A DNA stretch of 25,225 nt, taken from the NCBI GenBank assembly GCA_003644265.1, contig QNBX01000054.1, positions 1 through 25,225 on the forward strand, given 5' to 3'. Origin of the DNA: Planctomycetota bacterium. Its GTDB lineage: Bacteria; Planctomycetota; B15-G4. The position numbers were made by a program, and so were the translations under genes. Numbering within the stretch: the first letter of the stretch is position 1; each line of letters opens with the position of its first letter. Below are positions 17,701-25,225 of the stretch, one piece after another. Below the pieces are notes generated by a model. It was not told the DNA's origin. It did not search any database and saw only the letters and a program-made list of their open reading frames with translations.

Positions 17701-20700
17701 CTCAATGTGGCCAGCCCCTCGCCGCTGGAGAAGGGCGCGGCCACCAGCACCTCGGCGCGCTGGCCCGGCTCGTAGCGCTCGGCGTCGGCCAGCAGGGTCA
17801 GCTGCTGCAGCTCCACGCGCGGCACGGGGGGCAGGCGCTCGCCGCCGGCGACCCAGACCGAGCGCGAGGCCAGGGCGGGCCGCCCCGACGCGTCGCGAGT
17901 GCTGACCTCGATGCTCCAGCGACCGCCGGCGGGCAGGCGCAGCGCCAGCTCCACCGGCTCGTTGGCGGAGACCGCGGAGGCCTCGCGCACGTCCGCTTCC
18001 TCTTGATGCCAGCCGTCCTGGTCCCAGACCCAGGCCTGGCGCGAGGCGCGCACGTTGATGGGCAGGCCGGGCACGGGCGCGCCGTCGCGGTCGGCCACCA
18101 GCAAGCGCAGGGGCACGGGCTCGTCGGCCCGGACGAAGCCGCGCGCGATGGCCAGGCCCGCGTAGGCGTCGCCCGGGTGCACCAGGCGCGATAGGCTGCC
18201 GGCCCAGCGCTGAGCGTTCACGTCGCTGACGGCGGCCTCGGCCGTGAGCAGCTGGGGGCGAGCGGGGTTGAGCCTGAGCAGCTCGGCGCGCAGACGATGC
18301 TCGCCCAGGGCGTCGGTGTGGCCCTCCCAGGACCAATCCGCCGTGGGGGTCGCGGTGCCGCCATGGTGCGACCAGTCGGTTGAGCTCTCGGGCACGAAGC
18401 GGAACTCCGGCCAGCCCGGGGGCGCGTAGTCCGCGTCCTGCGCACGCAGGGTCCACTTCACCTGAGCGTCGCGCAGCCCGCCGCCGGTGTAGTAGGCCGC
18501 CCGCGCCGTGAGCTCCAGCGCGCCCCCCACCACGCTCAGCGCGTCGCCCGCGCGCACGCTCACCTCGTACTCCGGGCGGCGGAACTCCGCGACCTGGATC
18601 AGGTGCGTCTTGTCCTCCCCGCGCAGACGGCCGCTGACGTCGAGCGCAGCCGCCTTCAGCCGCAGGCGCGCACGCCCCGGGTCGGCGTCGTCGGGCAGCT
18701 CGAGCGTGAGCTCGAAGCCACCGGCGGCGTCCAGCTGCGCCTCGCCCGTGGCCCACTCATGGTGTCGCGGACCCAGCAGGGTCCAGGTCACCTGCGCGCC
18801 CGCGGGTGGGAGCCGGCCGGTGTCGACGGGGTCGTCCTCGTCGCGCAGGCGCAGCCAGCCCTTGATGCGCACCTGCTCGCCCGGGCGGTAGGTGCCGCGA
18901 TCGTCAAACACGTACCACAGCGCGCGGGTGCCCATGGGCTCGAGCACCCAGTCGCTGCGGCGGCGCCACTGCCAGCTCCAGTCGCCCTCGGGCAGGATCA
19001 CGCTGTCGCCCTGCCACTCGGCCACCAGCGTGTCGGCGTCCTGACGGCCCTCGGGCAGGGGCACCTCGGCCAAGCCATCGGCGTCGGTGAGCACGCGCCC
19101 GCTGCTGCTCAGCAGCCCCACGCGCGCCCCGGCCACGGGGCTGCCGTCCTGCAACGACGAGACCCACACCAGCAGGCGCTGCCCGTCGCAGGCCGCGTCC
19201 AGACCCAGGCGCGTGCGCTGCAGCCACTGCGCCACGAAGGGCTGTCGTTCGACCTCGCCCTCCACCAGCACCAGCAGGTGACCCACGTCGTCGGGCAGGG
19301 CGGACGCCAGGCCCAAGGCCGTGCGGCGGCGTTCGTCCCGGGCGCCGCCGGGCTCCAGCTCGAGCTGACGCAGTCGCTCGCCGAGGTCAAAGTCGCCAGC
19401 GCTGGTGCCGCGGCGCGCGGAGGCGAGGCGCGAGAACTCCGGCCAGTCCCGTGGGCGCACGCGCCGCAGCGTGACATCGAGTTCGTCCAGGTTGAGCGAA
19501 TCGACCAGCAGCGCGGGCGGCAGGAAGGGATCCAGCAGCACCGTGCTGCGGCCGGGCATGGCGTAGCTGGCCGGAACACTGCCGGTGTGCAGCGTCAGCT
19601 CCTCGGCGTCACCCAGGCGCTGCCCGTAGATGTCGCGCAGCTCACCCGAGATGCTCAGCTTGAAGGAGGACGAGGGCGGGAAGCCGCCCTGCACGCTCAG
19701 GCCGTTGCCCCAGATGGAGGCACTCAGCCGCTCCGTCGGCGGGTCCAGACTCAGCAGCTCGTCCAGCGGCTGGTCCGGCGCCAGGGCGTTGCTGAAGCGC
19801 AGGCTCAGTCCCTGGCCCGGACGCAGGGGGTCGAGCCAGGTGCCGTTGCGGTCGCTGATCGACAGCTCGCCGCGGGTCTGGAAGCGCAGGCGCCAAGCCC
19901 CGGTCGTGCGCCGCGGTCCCTCGGCCGAGGGCGCGCCGGCCGCCAGGGCCAGCAGCATGGTCTCGTCCTCGGGCAGGTCCTGCAGCGGCTCCACCAGCAG
20001 CAGGCGCTGGGACGGCCAATCGGAGAAGGCCTCGCGCTGGCTCTCGTCGAGGCGCTCGGCGGAGGCCAGGCGCAGGGCGAAGTCCGTGTCACCGAAGAAG
20101 CCGCTCGACGTCAGCCGCAGGAACGGAAGCAGCGCCGCGGCGTCCACGGCCTGATCAAAGCCCAGCACCAGCAGCGGGCGCAGGTCGGTGGTCTGCTCGC
20201 GCCCCGGGTCGGCGGCGCTCGGGCTGCTGCGCTGCACCGACACCGGCGGCGTGGAGAAGTGCGTGCGCACTTCGTCGGCCAGGCGAGCGCCGGAGGCCGC
20301 GCGCGTGCCGGCCGGAATCCGCAGCTCGTAGGAGCTGGCGGCGGGCAGGCGCCCCTCGGCCTCGAACACCAGCAGGCGCGGATCGATCCAGCGCCAGCGC
20401 CCGGCGGCCGCGGGTGAGAGCGTCGCCGGCACCTCGACCGCGTCCACCACCTCGAGCGCGGCCAGGGGCACCATGGGCTCGGAGAAGGTGATGGAGACCA
20501 CGCCCACCAGCGGGCGCTCGCCCTCGGGCGCCACGGCCAGCACGCTCAGCGGCGGCGTGGGGCGCAGGTCGTTGCCCCGACCGGGGCCCGCCCCCCCGCT
20601 CGCGCCCGCAGCGAGAGGGGGAAAGGGCAGCGCGAGCTCGCCACCGGTGAGCGGCGGCGGAGCGCCCGAGGGCGGCAGCCCGAGCTGGGCCGAGTCCGTG

Positions 20701-21149
20701 GTGGGCGCAGCCAGGGGGCCGAGACGTGTCAGCAGACGCTGCACCTCGGCCTCAGACAGCCGTGTGGCCTGGGCGGCGGAGGGCGCATCGGGGCGGGCCG
20801 GCTCGGCCGGGCTGCCCTCAGCGAGCGTCAGCGTCAGGCCCTGCGGAGCCTCGCCCGAGCCCTCACCGGGCGTCTCGACATCGGACACCACCGGCAGCGG
20901 AGCAACAGCGGCAGCGGCAGCGGGCGCAGCAGCGGCGCCAGCGGGCGCAGCAGCGGCGGCAGCGGGCGCAGCAGCGGCGGCAGCGGGCGGGGCACGACGG
21001 GCGGCGCCTGGGCCGGAGGCAGGGGACGCCGCAGCAGCCGCAGGCGCGGACGGAGGCAGCTCCATCCCCGGGGGCGCCGAGCCCGTCGGCAACGCGAGGA
21101 CCAGCGACAACAGGGCGGGCGGCAGCAGCAACAGCAGCGGACGAGGCAT
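14796..21149 (-). CDS. Bacterial alpha-2-macroglobulin with CAEQ thioester
   Basis: A 2117-residue secreted protease-trapping protein of the YfhM/A2M family. An N-terminal signal peptide (MPRPLLLLLPPALLSLVLAL) lacks a lipobox, and a Pro/Ala-rich low-complexity spacer follows (about 30-90). Macroglobulin domains follow, for example ITFSEPMVPL, WRWIDPRLLVFEAEGRLP and, near 750, YVFDDRGTYRPGEQVRIKGW. The strand LVVADEAVLAL precedes a presumptive bait region (about 1320-1385, including LKSLGYLGG and an Ala/Pro-rich stretch), then DSLTRYRISAVAVHGG opens the A2M core. The thioester motif YPYGCAEQ is intact with C1606, followed by an alpha-helical complement-like domain and the C-terminal receptor-like domain. 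It is longer than E. coli YfhM (about 1650). No penicillin-binding protein 1C gene lies beside it, unlike in Enterobacteria. ATG 21149 has GGAG 7 nt upstream. Confidence 0.93.
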   Translation of the reverse strand: MPRPLLLLLPPALLSLVLALPTGSAPPGMELPPSAPAAAAASPASGPGAARRAPPAAAAAAPAAAAAAPAGAAAAPAAAAAVAPLPVVSDVETPGEGSGEAPQGLTLTLAEGSPAEPARPDAPSAAQATRLSEAEVQRLLTRLGPLAAPTTDSAQLGLPPSGAPPPLTGGELALPFPPLAAGASGGAGPGRGNDLRPTPPLSVLAVAPEGERPLVGVVSITFSEPMVPLAALEVVDAVEVPATLSPAAAGRWRWIDPRLLVFEAEGRLPAASSYELRIPAGTRAASGARLADEVRTHFSTPPVSVQRSSPSAADPGREQTTDLRPLLVLGFDQAVDAAALLPFLRLTSSGFFGDTDFALRLASAERLDESQREAFSDWPSQRLLLVEPLQDLPEDETMLLALAAGAPSAEGPRRTTGAWRLRFQTRGELSISDRNGTWLDPLRPGQGLSLRFSNALAPDQPLDELLSLDPPTERLSASIWGNGLSVQGGFPPSSSFKLSISGELRDIYGQRLGDAEELTLHTGSVPASYAMPGRSTVLLDPFLPPALLVDSLNLDELDVTLRRVRPRDWPEFSRLASARRGTSAGDFDLGERLRQLELEPGGARDERRRTALGLASALPDDVGHLLVLVEGEVERQPFVAQWLQRTRLGLDAACDGQRLLVWVSSLQDGSPVAGARVGLLSSSGRVLTDADGLAEVPLPEGRQDADTLVAEWQGDSVILPEGDWSWQWRRRSDWVLEPMGTRALWYVFDDRGTYRPGEQVRIKGWLRLRDEDDPVDTGRLPPAGAQVTWTLLGPRHHEWATGEAQLDAAGGFELTLELPDDADPGRARLRLKAAALDVSGRLRGEDKTHLIQVAEFRRPEYEVSVRAGDALSVVGGALELTARAAYYTGGGLRDAQVKWTLRAQDADYAPPGWPEFRFVPESSTDWSHHGGTATPTADWSWEGHTDALGEHRLRAELLRLNPARPQLLTAEAAVSDVNAQRWAGSLSRLVHPGDAYAGLAIARGFVRADEPVPLRLLVADRDGAPVPGLPINVRASRQAWVWDQDGWHQEEADVREASAVSANEPVELALRLPAGGRWSIEVSTRDASGRPALASRSVWVAGGERLPPVPRVELQQLTLLADAERYEPGQRAEVLVAAPFSSGEGLATLSAGPIVWRQRFSLVDGSHVLSLPVSEALMPSAELRVELVGQSVRADPDGQPRPDLPPRPAQAAGQLTLEVSSESQRLALELLPAASEVKPGEALDIAVRVTDAQGLPVPAAQVTLVVADEAVLALAPWVLSDPLAALLPARWYGYELDRSRPLVVLGDPALALPPGWPVQPVPLPREDGRDGEDAIEEGLPMLKSLGYLGGDGYAASAESAAPVRSAMAVPGAARAAAPGAEPVAVRAVFDALAAFEPGLLTDSDGVAQVRVRMPDSLTRYRISAVAVHGGSRAGQGQAALSVRLPLMVRPSPPRLLNLGDRVELPIVVHNESDQPRVVDVVAAVSGLELPEGAGRRVRVPARDRVELRLPVRPSASGRASLSVLAVDHDDPGLADAARLELPVLIPAVKQAFALYGSLDEGRLRLPLLPPDDVVPGFGGLEVSVASTQLAALTDALLAVGEYPYGCAEQRASRVLSVLSLHDVLDAFEVPGRPSPAELSASVASDLEQLLALQNDDGGFPFWRQGKPSEPFLSAHVVHALLLARSHDQALPDAALEQGLAYLDELPQHIASYRWPVPARARSSILAYGLWVQQRANWPVRERALELLSDGAAALDGEALAWLLPLLDTPDSSHGLVAQARAAVRRELRNRVAETAAEAQLTSVQEQGGHLLLHGRRRATALLLDGLLRTEPDSALVPKLVSWLLGQRVAGHWGSTQEDVFALLALRRAFDVLEAETPDNHVRVWAGSRPLLDERFVGRDTTRRALSIPHELLGEWAGAPGPDGPRSLELLLDETGPGRLVWRVGLRLARALEDPAPESRGFSVSRSYESLGDPSDVRRAADGSWQIKRGATLRVRLTMLAPAERHHVALVDHLPAGLEPLDASLAVTGEVPGDEPVDVTPAGFWRCFWWGGPWYDHTSLRDAGAEVFAARLPADVHTYGYSVRATTPGRFVAPPARAEEMYAPETFGHSGADVVLVQ
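20921..20989. repeat. 21-bp tandem repeat in the A2M leader spacer
   Basis: Three 21-bp units (20921-20941, 20942-20962, 20963-20983; the last two identical, the first with one change) plus a 6-bp partial copy encode a seven-residue Pro/Ala repeat in the spacer after the signal peptide. Copy-number change would lengthen or shorten the tether without shifting the frame. Confidence 0.8.
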
Positions 21150-21177
21150 GTCACATCTCCGGGCAGCGGACCCCGTT

Positions 21178-21212
21178 GTAACGCCCGAGGGGCATCAGGT
21201 CTTACGCGTTAC
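21178..21212. repeat. 7-bp inverted repeat in the A2M-HIT divergent spacer
   Basis: GTAACGC (21178-21184) and GCGTTAC (21206-21212) are perfect inverted copies 21 bp apart in the 161-bp gap between the two start codons. Two helical turns between half-site centres would suit a regulator, but I recognise no factor. Confidence 0.35.
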
Positions 21213-21310
21213 GAGCGGCGCGCCGCGGGCGCGGGAGAAGACCGCAGCGTCGGCCCTTCAACCAGGGGCCCCGGGCGGCCAGAATCAGGGCTCCCCGCGA
21301 CGGAGCACTC

Positions 21311-21733
21311 ATGGCCACCCTGTTCACGCGCATCATCGCCGGCGAGCTCCCCGGGCGCTTCATCTGGAAGGATCCGCACTGCGTGGCCTTCCTGACCATC
21401 GAGCCCCTCGCGCCGGGCCACGTGCTGGTGGTGCCGAGGGACGAGATCGACCACTGGCTCGACCTGACGCCCGAGCTGAACGCGCACCTGTTCGAGGTGG
21501 CGCGCCAGATCGGCGCCGCGCTGCAGGAGACCTTCGAGCCCACCAAGGTGGGCCTGATCGTCGCTGGCCTCGAGGTCAATCACGTGCACCTGCACGTGGT
21601 GCCCATCCGCGCGCTAGGCGAGCTGAACTTTGCCAACGCCGACAGGAACGCCAGCGCTGACGACCTGGATGCGGCGGCGGAACGCCTGCGCCACTGCCTG
21701 CGCAGCCACGGCCACGAACACGTCAGCGACTAG
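21311..21733 (+). CDS. HIT-family (histidine triad) hydrolase
   Basis: A 140-residue HIT protein, probably of the Hint type, which hydrolyses adenosine phosphoramidates or related nucleotide conjugates in the cytoplasm. The triad NHVHLHVVP gives N90, H91, H93 and H95 (catalytic central His), and the N-terminus has the typical FTRIIAGELPGRFIW, followed by APGHVLVVPRDEIDHW. Length and order match bacterial Hint proteins. ATG 21311 has GGAG 5 nt upstream. It is divergent from the A2M gene and convergent with the M28 peptidase gene. The window thus holds two enzymes acting on adenine dinucleotide-type substrates (with ApaH), far apart and not obviously linked. Confidence 0.93.
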   Translation: MATLFTRIIAGELPGRFIWKDPHCVAFLTIEPLAPGHVLVVPRDEIDHWLDLTPELNAHLFEVARQIGAALQETFEPTKVGLIVAGLEVNHVHLHVVPIRALGELNFANADRNASADDLDAAAERLRHCLRSHGHEHVSD

Positions 21734-21760
21734 CCTGGTCTATTCATGAACGCCTGCTGC

Positions 21761-21793
21761 GAGCGCGGGCGGCCACTCACGCTCGTCGCGCTC
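21761..21793. terminator. Possible hairpin between HIT and M28 genes
   Basis: GAGCGCG (21761-21767) pairs with CGCGCTC (21787-21793) across a 19-nt loop, immediately beyond the M28 stop and 27 nt after the HIT stop. A convergent terminator is plausible from position only. Confidence 0.3.
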
Positions 21794-23293
21794 TCAGCGC
21801 ACGCTGGCGCGGACGGACAGCTCGATCAGCTCGTGCGTGTCGAGCCAGTCGTCGTCCTCAGTCACCGCGCGGCCGGAGGTGTTGCGCCAGACCTGCAGGT
21901 GGCGCGGCGTGCGCGCGGAGTCGAGCTCCGACATCGCGGCCTCCACGGCGGCGGCGTCGAGCGGGCGCCCGCCGTCCACGCGCAGGATCACGTCGCCCTG
22001 CTGCAGACCGCCGCGCGCCGCCGGGCCCTCATCGACCACCACGGAGACCAGCGCGCCGCCGGGCACCCAGGCGGGCGTGTCCATCAGCGCCAGCCCCAGC
22101 CAGGCCGAGGGCCGGAACATGTAGGCCGCACCCGGCGCGGCCGTGAAGGGCGGCAGGCTGTCGATGGCGTCGAGGTCGCGGAACACGGCCTCGATCAGGC
22201 GGCCCACCCGTGCGGCGCCGCGCGCGTTGAGGCCCGACAGCTCGTCGGATGGGCGGTGGTAGTCGTCGTGCAGCCCGGTAAAGAAGAACAGCACCGGCAC
22301 GCCCGCGCTGTGAAAGGGCGCGTTGTCCGAGGGCGCCGCACCCACCGGGTCGAGCAGCAGCTCGATGCCCAGGATCTGGCCGTGCTTGCGCAGCGGCCCC
22401 TCGAAGGCCGCGTTGGTGCCGATGCCTCCCACCGAGAGGGTGCTGCCGGTGAGGCGGCCGACCATGTCCATGTTGAGCATGGTCACGACGCGCTCGAAGT
22501 CGACGCTCGGGTGCTCGACCCAGTGTCGGCTGCCCAGCAGCCCCAGCTCCTCGCCCGAGTACCACTGGAAGATGAGCGTGCGACGCGGGCGGCGCGAGGC
22601 CGTGGAGAGCGACTCGGCCAGCTCCAGCAGCACGGCGCTGCCCGAGGCGTTGTCGTCGGCGCCGTTGTGGATGCGGTCGGCCAGGGGCGCGGCGTCGAAG
22701 TCCAGCATGGTCAGGCTGTTGCCGTGCTCACCCAGCCCGACGTGGTCGTAGTGGGCGCCGAGCACGATCACCTCGTGGGCCAGCTCAGGGTCGCTGCCGG
22801 GCAGCACGGCCAGGACGTTGTGGGCCACCACGGACTCACCCTGCGCGGCCTCGTCGCCCGCGGCTTGCTCGAGCGCCCCGGCCTCGGCCGCCTGATCGGC
22901 CAGCTCAGCGTCGCTGAGGGCGGTCTCGTCCTCGGGGGGCTGCCGTTCGGCGACGGCCGAGAAGGCCGGCCCCGTCGGCATCAGCGAGGCCGGGACGGTG
23001 AAGGCCTGCAGCCAGCCGTCCTCGCCGCCGGGCTGCATGCGCGGCAGGACCTCGAGGCGCTTGATGATGTAGGCCGCGGCCAGGCGCTCGCCGTCGGTGC
23101 CGGCCTCGCGCCCCAGCAGCTCATCGCTGGCGAAGTAGGCCACGTGCTCGTGCACCTCGTCCGGCGTGATGGGGTCGTGGCGCACCGGCCCCAACGGCGC
23201 GGCGCAGGCGACCACCAGCAGCAGCAGACCCAGCGCGAGCGCGGCGCGCGTCGTGCTCCTCAGCCCACGCGAGCGGTGTGCGCGGCCGTTCAA
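21794..23293 (-). CDS. M28-family lipoprotein aminopeptidase with C-terminal PDZ domain
   Basis: A 499-residue di-zinc peptidase, probably acting on peptides at the cell envelope. TTG 23293 overlaps the nuoN stop by 4 nt (TTGA) and yields a basic N-region, the hydrophobic stretch LALGLLLLVVAC and lipidated C30. I see no better in-frame start that keeps the lipobox. The M28 ligands are complete: GAHYDH (H181), NGADDNASG (D213), YSGEELG (E248-E249), NMDMVG (D276) and YHRPSDE (H346). A PDZ-like domain occupies about 395-465 (GGALVSVVVDEGPAARGGLQQGDVILRVDGG). An acidic, Ala-rich insert (about 117-155) separates the N-terminal part from the catalytic core and has no family counterpart I recall. 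It is the last gene of the nuoM-nuoN transcript. Confidence 0.9.
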   Translation of the reverse strand: MNGRAHRSRGLRSTTRAALALGLLLLVVACAAPLGPVRHDPITPDEVHEHVAYFASDELLGREAGTDGERLAAAYIIKRLEVLPRMQPGGEDGWLQAFTVPASLMPTGPAFSAVAERQPPEDETALSDAELADQAAEAGALEQAAGDEAAQGESVVAHNVLAVLPGSDPELAHEVIVLGAHYDHVGLGEHGNSLTMLDFDAAPLADRIHNGADDNASGSAVLLELAESLSTASRRPRRTLIFQWYSGEELGLLGSRHWVEHPSVDFERVVTMLNMDMVGRLTGSTLSVGGIGTNAAFEGPLRKHGQILGIELLLDPVGAAPSDNAPFHSAGVPVLFFFTGLHDDYHRPSDELSGLNARGAARVGRLIEAVFRDLDAIDSLPPFTAAPGAAYMFRPSAWLGLALMDTPAWVPGGALVSVVVDEGPAARGGLQQGDVILRVDGGRPLDAAAVEAAMSELDSARTPRHLQVWRNTSGRAVTEDDDWLDTHELIELSVRASVR

Positions 23294-24744
23294 CGGAACA
23301 GCGCCGCGGCGCCGACGTCGGATGCCGCCACCAGCGGCCCCATGTAGATGCCGATGGCGAAGGTCACCAGGATGCCGACGTACAGCACCAGCTTGGACGT
23401 AGCGCTGACCTCGAGCACGGACGTGTCGACCGGCTCGCGGAAGTACATGCGCTTGACCACGCAGAGGTAGTAATAGAGCGACACGACGATCATCACCAGG
23501 CTGAGGATCACCACCGGCAGCAGGGTCGCGTTGGCCATGGCCGCGCGCAGCACCATGAACTTGGCCACGAAGCCGCTGAAGGGCGGCACGCCGGCCAGGC
23601 TCAGCATGGACACCGTCAGCGCCAGAGCCAGGAAGGGCGAGCGCTCGGCCAGCCCGTTGACCCGGTCCATGTGCGCGTTGTCGGCCGTGCGCGACACGAT
23701 GATGATGACCAGGAAGGCCGTCATGTTCGTGAACAGGTAGGCCACCATGTAGAACAGCATGGCGCTGGCCGAGGCCTCGCTGCCGGTGGCCAGGGCCAGC
23801 AGCAGAAAGCCCGCGTGGGCGATGCCCGAGTAACCCAGGAAGCGCTTGAGGTCGGTCTGGGTGATGGCGCCCAGGTTGCCCATGAGCAGGGTCAGCGCGG
23901 CCAGGCCGGCCAGCACCGTGACCCACTCGGCGGCCACGGGACCCAGCACCGTGTAGACCACGCGCATGAGCAGCACCACGCCGGCTGCCTTGGAGCCCAC
24001 CGACAGGAAGGCGGTCACCGGTGTGGGAGCGCCTTGGTACACGTCCGGAATCCAGACGTGGAAGGGCACCGCGCCCAGCTTGAAGCCCAGGCCCACCAGC
24101 ACCAGCAGCAGTCCGAACTTGAGGCCCGCGGGCGTGCTCTCAGCGGCGGCCAGAGCGGCCGAGACCCCGGCGAAGTCCAGCGACCCGGTGCCGCCGTAGA
24201 CGAAGGCCGTGCCGTAGATCAGGAACGAGGCGGCGATGGCTCCCACCACCACGAACTTGATGCCCGCCTCGATGGAGCGCGGCAGTCCGGGACGCCAGGC
24301 CACCAGCAGGAACAGGGTGATGGTCACCAGCTCCAGCGCGACGAAGAGCGTCACGAAGTCGGACACCGAGGCCAGCATGCTCATGCCCATGGTGATGAAG
24401 ACCACCATGGCCGGGAACTCGCCCCGGCCCGCGGGCAGGCGCGCGTCGTAGGGCCCGCTCAAGAACATCGTGAACAGAGCCGACGCCACGAAGAAGCGCT
24501 TGAAGAAGATGGCGAAGGGGTCGAGCGTGCCGAACACGCTGGGCTCAACCACGGGCTCCAGGCTGAAGGTCTGCACCAGGACCAGCGCCAGCCCCGCCAG
24601 GGCCGTGAGGCGCACGGCGTCCGCCGGCCCGGTCAGGCGCCCGCGGCCCGAGATCAGGTCGATCGCGATGAGCACCAGGGCCAGCAGGGCCAGCCACGCT
24701 TCGGTGGAGAAGATGCTGAGGATCTGGGAGGTGTCGATGTCCAC
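23290..24744 (-). CDS. nuoN: NADH-quinone oxidoreductase subunit N
   Basis: A 484-residue inner-membrane subunit of complex I, one of three antiporter-like proton channels. It is hydrophobic throughout with about 14 predicted helices. Conserved channel residues are visible: E138 in FVALELVTI, K163 in AGIKFVVVGA, K222 in GLGFKLGAVPFHVW, K252 in SVGSKAAGVV, and the later VAKFMVL. The motif VPFHVWIPDVYQGAPTPVTAFL and the segment KRFLGYSGIAHAGFLLLA are typical of NuoN. GTG 24744 begins 2 nt after the nuoM stop, and its ribosome site (GGGGAT) lies within the end of nuoM. Its stop overlaps the TTG of the M28 lipoprotein gene. Confidence 0.97.
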   Translation of the reverse strand: MDIDTSQILSIFSTEAWLALLALVLIAIDLISGRGRLTGPADAVRLTALAGLALVLVQTFSLEPVVEPSVFGTLDPFAIFFKRFFVASALFTMFLSGPYDARLPAGRGEFPAMVVFITMGMSMLASVSDFVTLFVALELVTITLFLLVAWRPGLPRSIEAGIKFVVVGAIAASFLIYGTAFVYGGTGSLDFAGVSAALAAAESTPAGLKFGLLLVLVGLGFKLGAVPFHVWIPDVYQGAPTPVTAFLSVGSKAAGVVLLMRVVYTVLGPVAAEWVTVLAGLAALTLLMGNLGAITQTDLKRFLGYSGIAHAGFLLLALATGSEASASAMLFYMVAYLFTNMTAFLVIIIVSRTADNAHMDRVNGLAERSPFLALALTVSMLSLAGVPPFSGFVAKFMVLRAAMANATLLPVVILSLVMIVVSLYYYLCVVKRMYFREPVDTSVLEVSATSKLVLYVGILVTFAIGIYMGPLVAASDVGAAALFR

Positions 24745-24746
24745 GA

Positions 24747-25225
24747 TTACATCCCCGCCTCAGCGGCCTGCAGGATCTCGATCACCGGTTCGACCCCCGA
24801 GCTGATCAGATCGACCAGCGGGAAGGGGTAGAAGCCGAACAGCAGCAGCACACCCAGCAGCAGCAGGAACGGCGCGCGCTCCAGGGGGCTGCGGGCGTCC
24901 TTGAGCTTGGACCACTTGGGATCCATCTCGCCCAGGAAGGCGGCGCGCACCGTGCGCAGCAGATAGGTGGCGCCGATCACCAGGCCGAAGATGGCCAGGA
25001 TGGTCACCACCGGGTAGCGCTCCCAGCTGCCCACCAGGATCAGCAGCTCGCTGGCGAAGTTGGCGAAGCCCGGCAGACCCAGCGAGGCCATGGCCATCAT
25101 CGAAGCAGACGCCCACGAACGGGATCTGCTGCATCAGGCCGCCGAGGTCGCCCAGCATGCGCGTGTGGGTCTGCTCGTAGAAGAAGCCGATCAACGAGAA
25201 GGCCAGGGCCGTCATGACACCGTGG
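24747..25225 (-). CDS. nuoM: NADH-quinone oxidoreductase subunit M (5' part outside window, apparent frameshift)
   Basis: C-terminal part of the complex I proton-channel subunit NuoM. Reading from the right edge, one frame encodes HGVMTALAFSLIGFFYE, then QTHTRMLGDLGGL and IPFVGVCF, all typical of NuoM, and then degenerates at about 25101. A second frame takes up the homology with MMAMASLGLPGFANF, ASELLILVGSW and a normal C-terminus. Aligned with NuoM as I recall it, one residue is missing at the junction, which fits loss of two bases (or gain of one). It may be a sequencing or assembly error, or a real lesion; the intact downstream nuoN favours the former. The TAA stop lies 2 nt before nuoN. 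Confidence 0.9.

Noticed and set aside
20900..21000. Tandem repeats considered as a CRISPR or regulatory repeat array
   Set aside because: The units are contiguous 21-bp copies without spacers and lie inside a coding frame for a Pro/Ala tether.

Overview
The window is very GC-rich bacterial chromosomal DNA, densely packed with genes on both strands. It contains no phage, IS, CRISPR, tRNA or rRNA signal that I can see. Secreted and lipid-anchored proteins, a NADH dehydrogenase operon, a periplasmic alpha-2-macroglobulin, secreted HEAT-like and TIG-like proteins and an MFS/acyltransferase/AMP-ligase fusion point to a diderm bacterium. A Planctomycetota-like lineage is my best guess, with Acidobacteriota or Myxococcota as alternatives. 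No marker gene here settles the taxonomy.

Layout: (a) 1-776, minus: 5' part of a secreted beta-propeller-like protein. (b) 777-1113: a gene-free stretch full of nested inverted and direct repeats, ahead of apaH (plus). (c) A small double zinc-ribbon membrane protein (minus), divergent from a large HyuA-HyuB hydantoinase/5-oxoprolinase fusion (plus, to 6408). (d) A lysine-rich secreted TIG-like protein (plus), ending at a strong hairpin shared with a convergent 1053-residue MFS-PlsC-AMP-ligase fusion (minus). (e) A divergent amidohydrolase (plus), then an Rrf2 Fe-S regulator (minus) that is divergent from a YtxJ/BrxC bacilliredoxin-like gene and a lipoprotein overlapping it by 4 nt. A perfect palindrome lies just upstream of the regulator's start codon. 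(f) A secreted HEAT-like protein (minus) divergent from a Rieske ferredoxin-like protein (plus). (g) A 2117-residue alpha-2-macroglobulin (minus) divergent from a HIT hydrolase (plus). (h) A minus-strand operon nuoM-nuoN-M28 lipoprotein peptidase running in from the right edge. nuoM is incomplete and carries an apparent frameshift.

Most genes are housekeeping or envelope functions and not an obvious defence or biosynthetic island. The places most worth a second look are the mutually exclusive RNA pairings upstream of apaH, the Rrf2/bacilliredoxin/lipoprotein locus with its palindrome, the degenerate AMP-ligase domain in the acyltransferase fusion, and the unexplained C-terminal extension of the HyuAB fusion.
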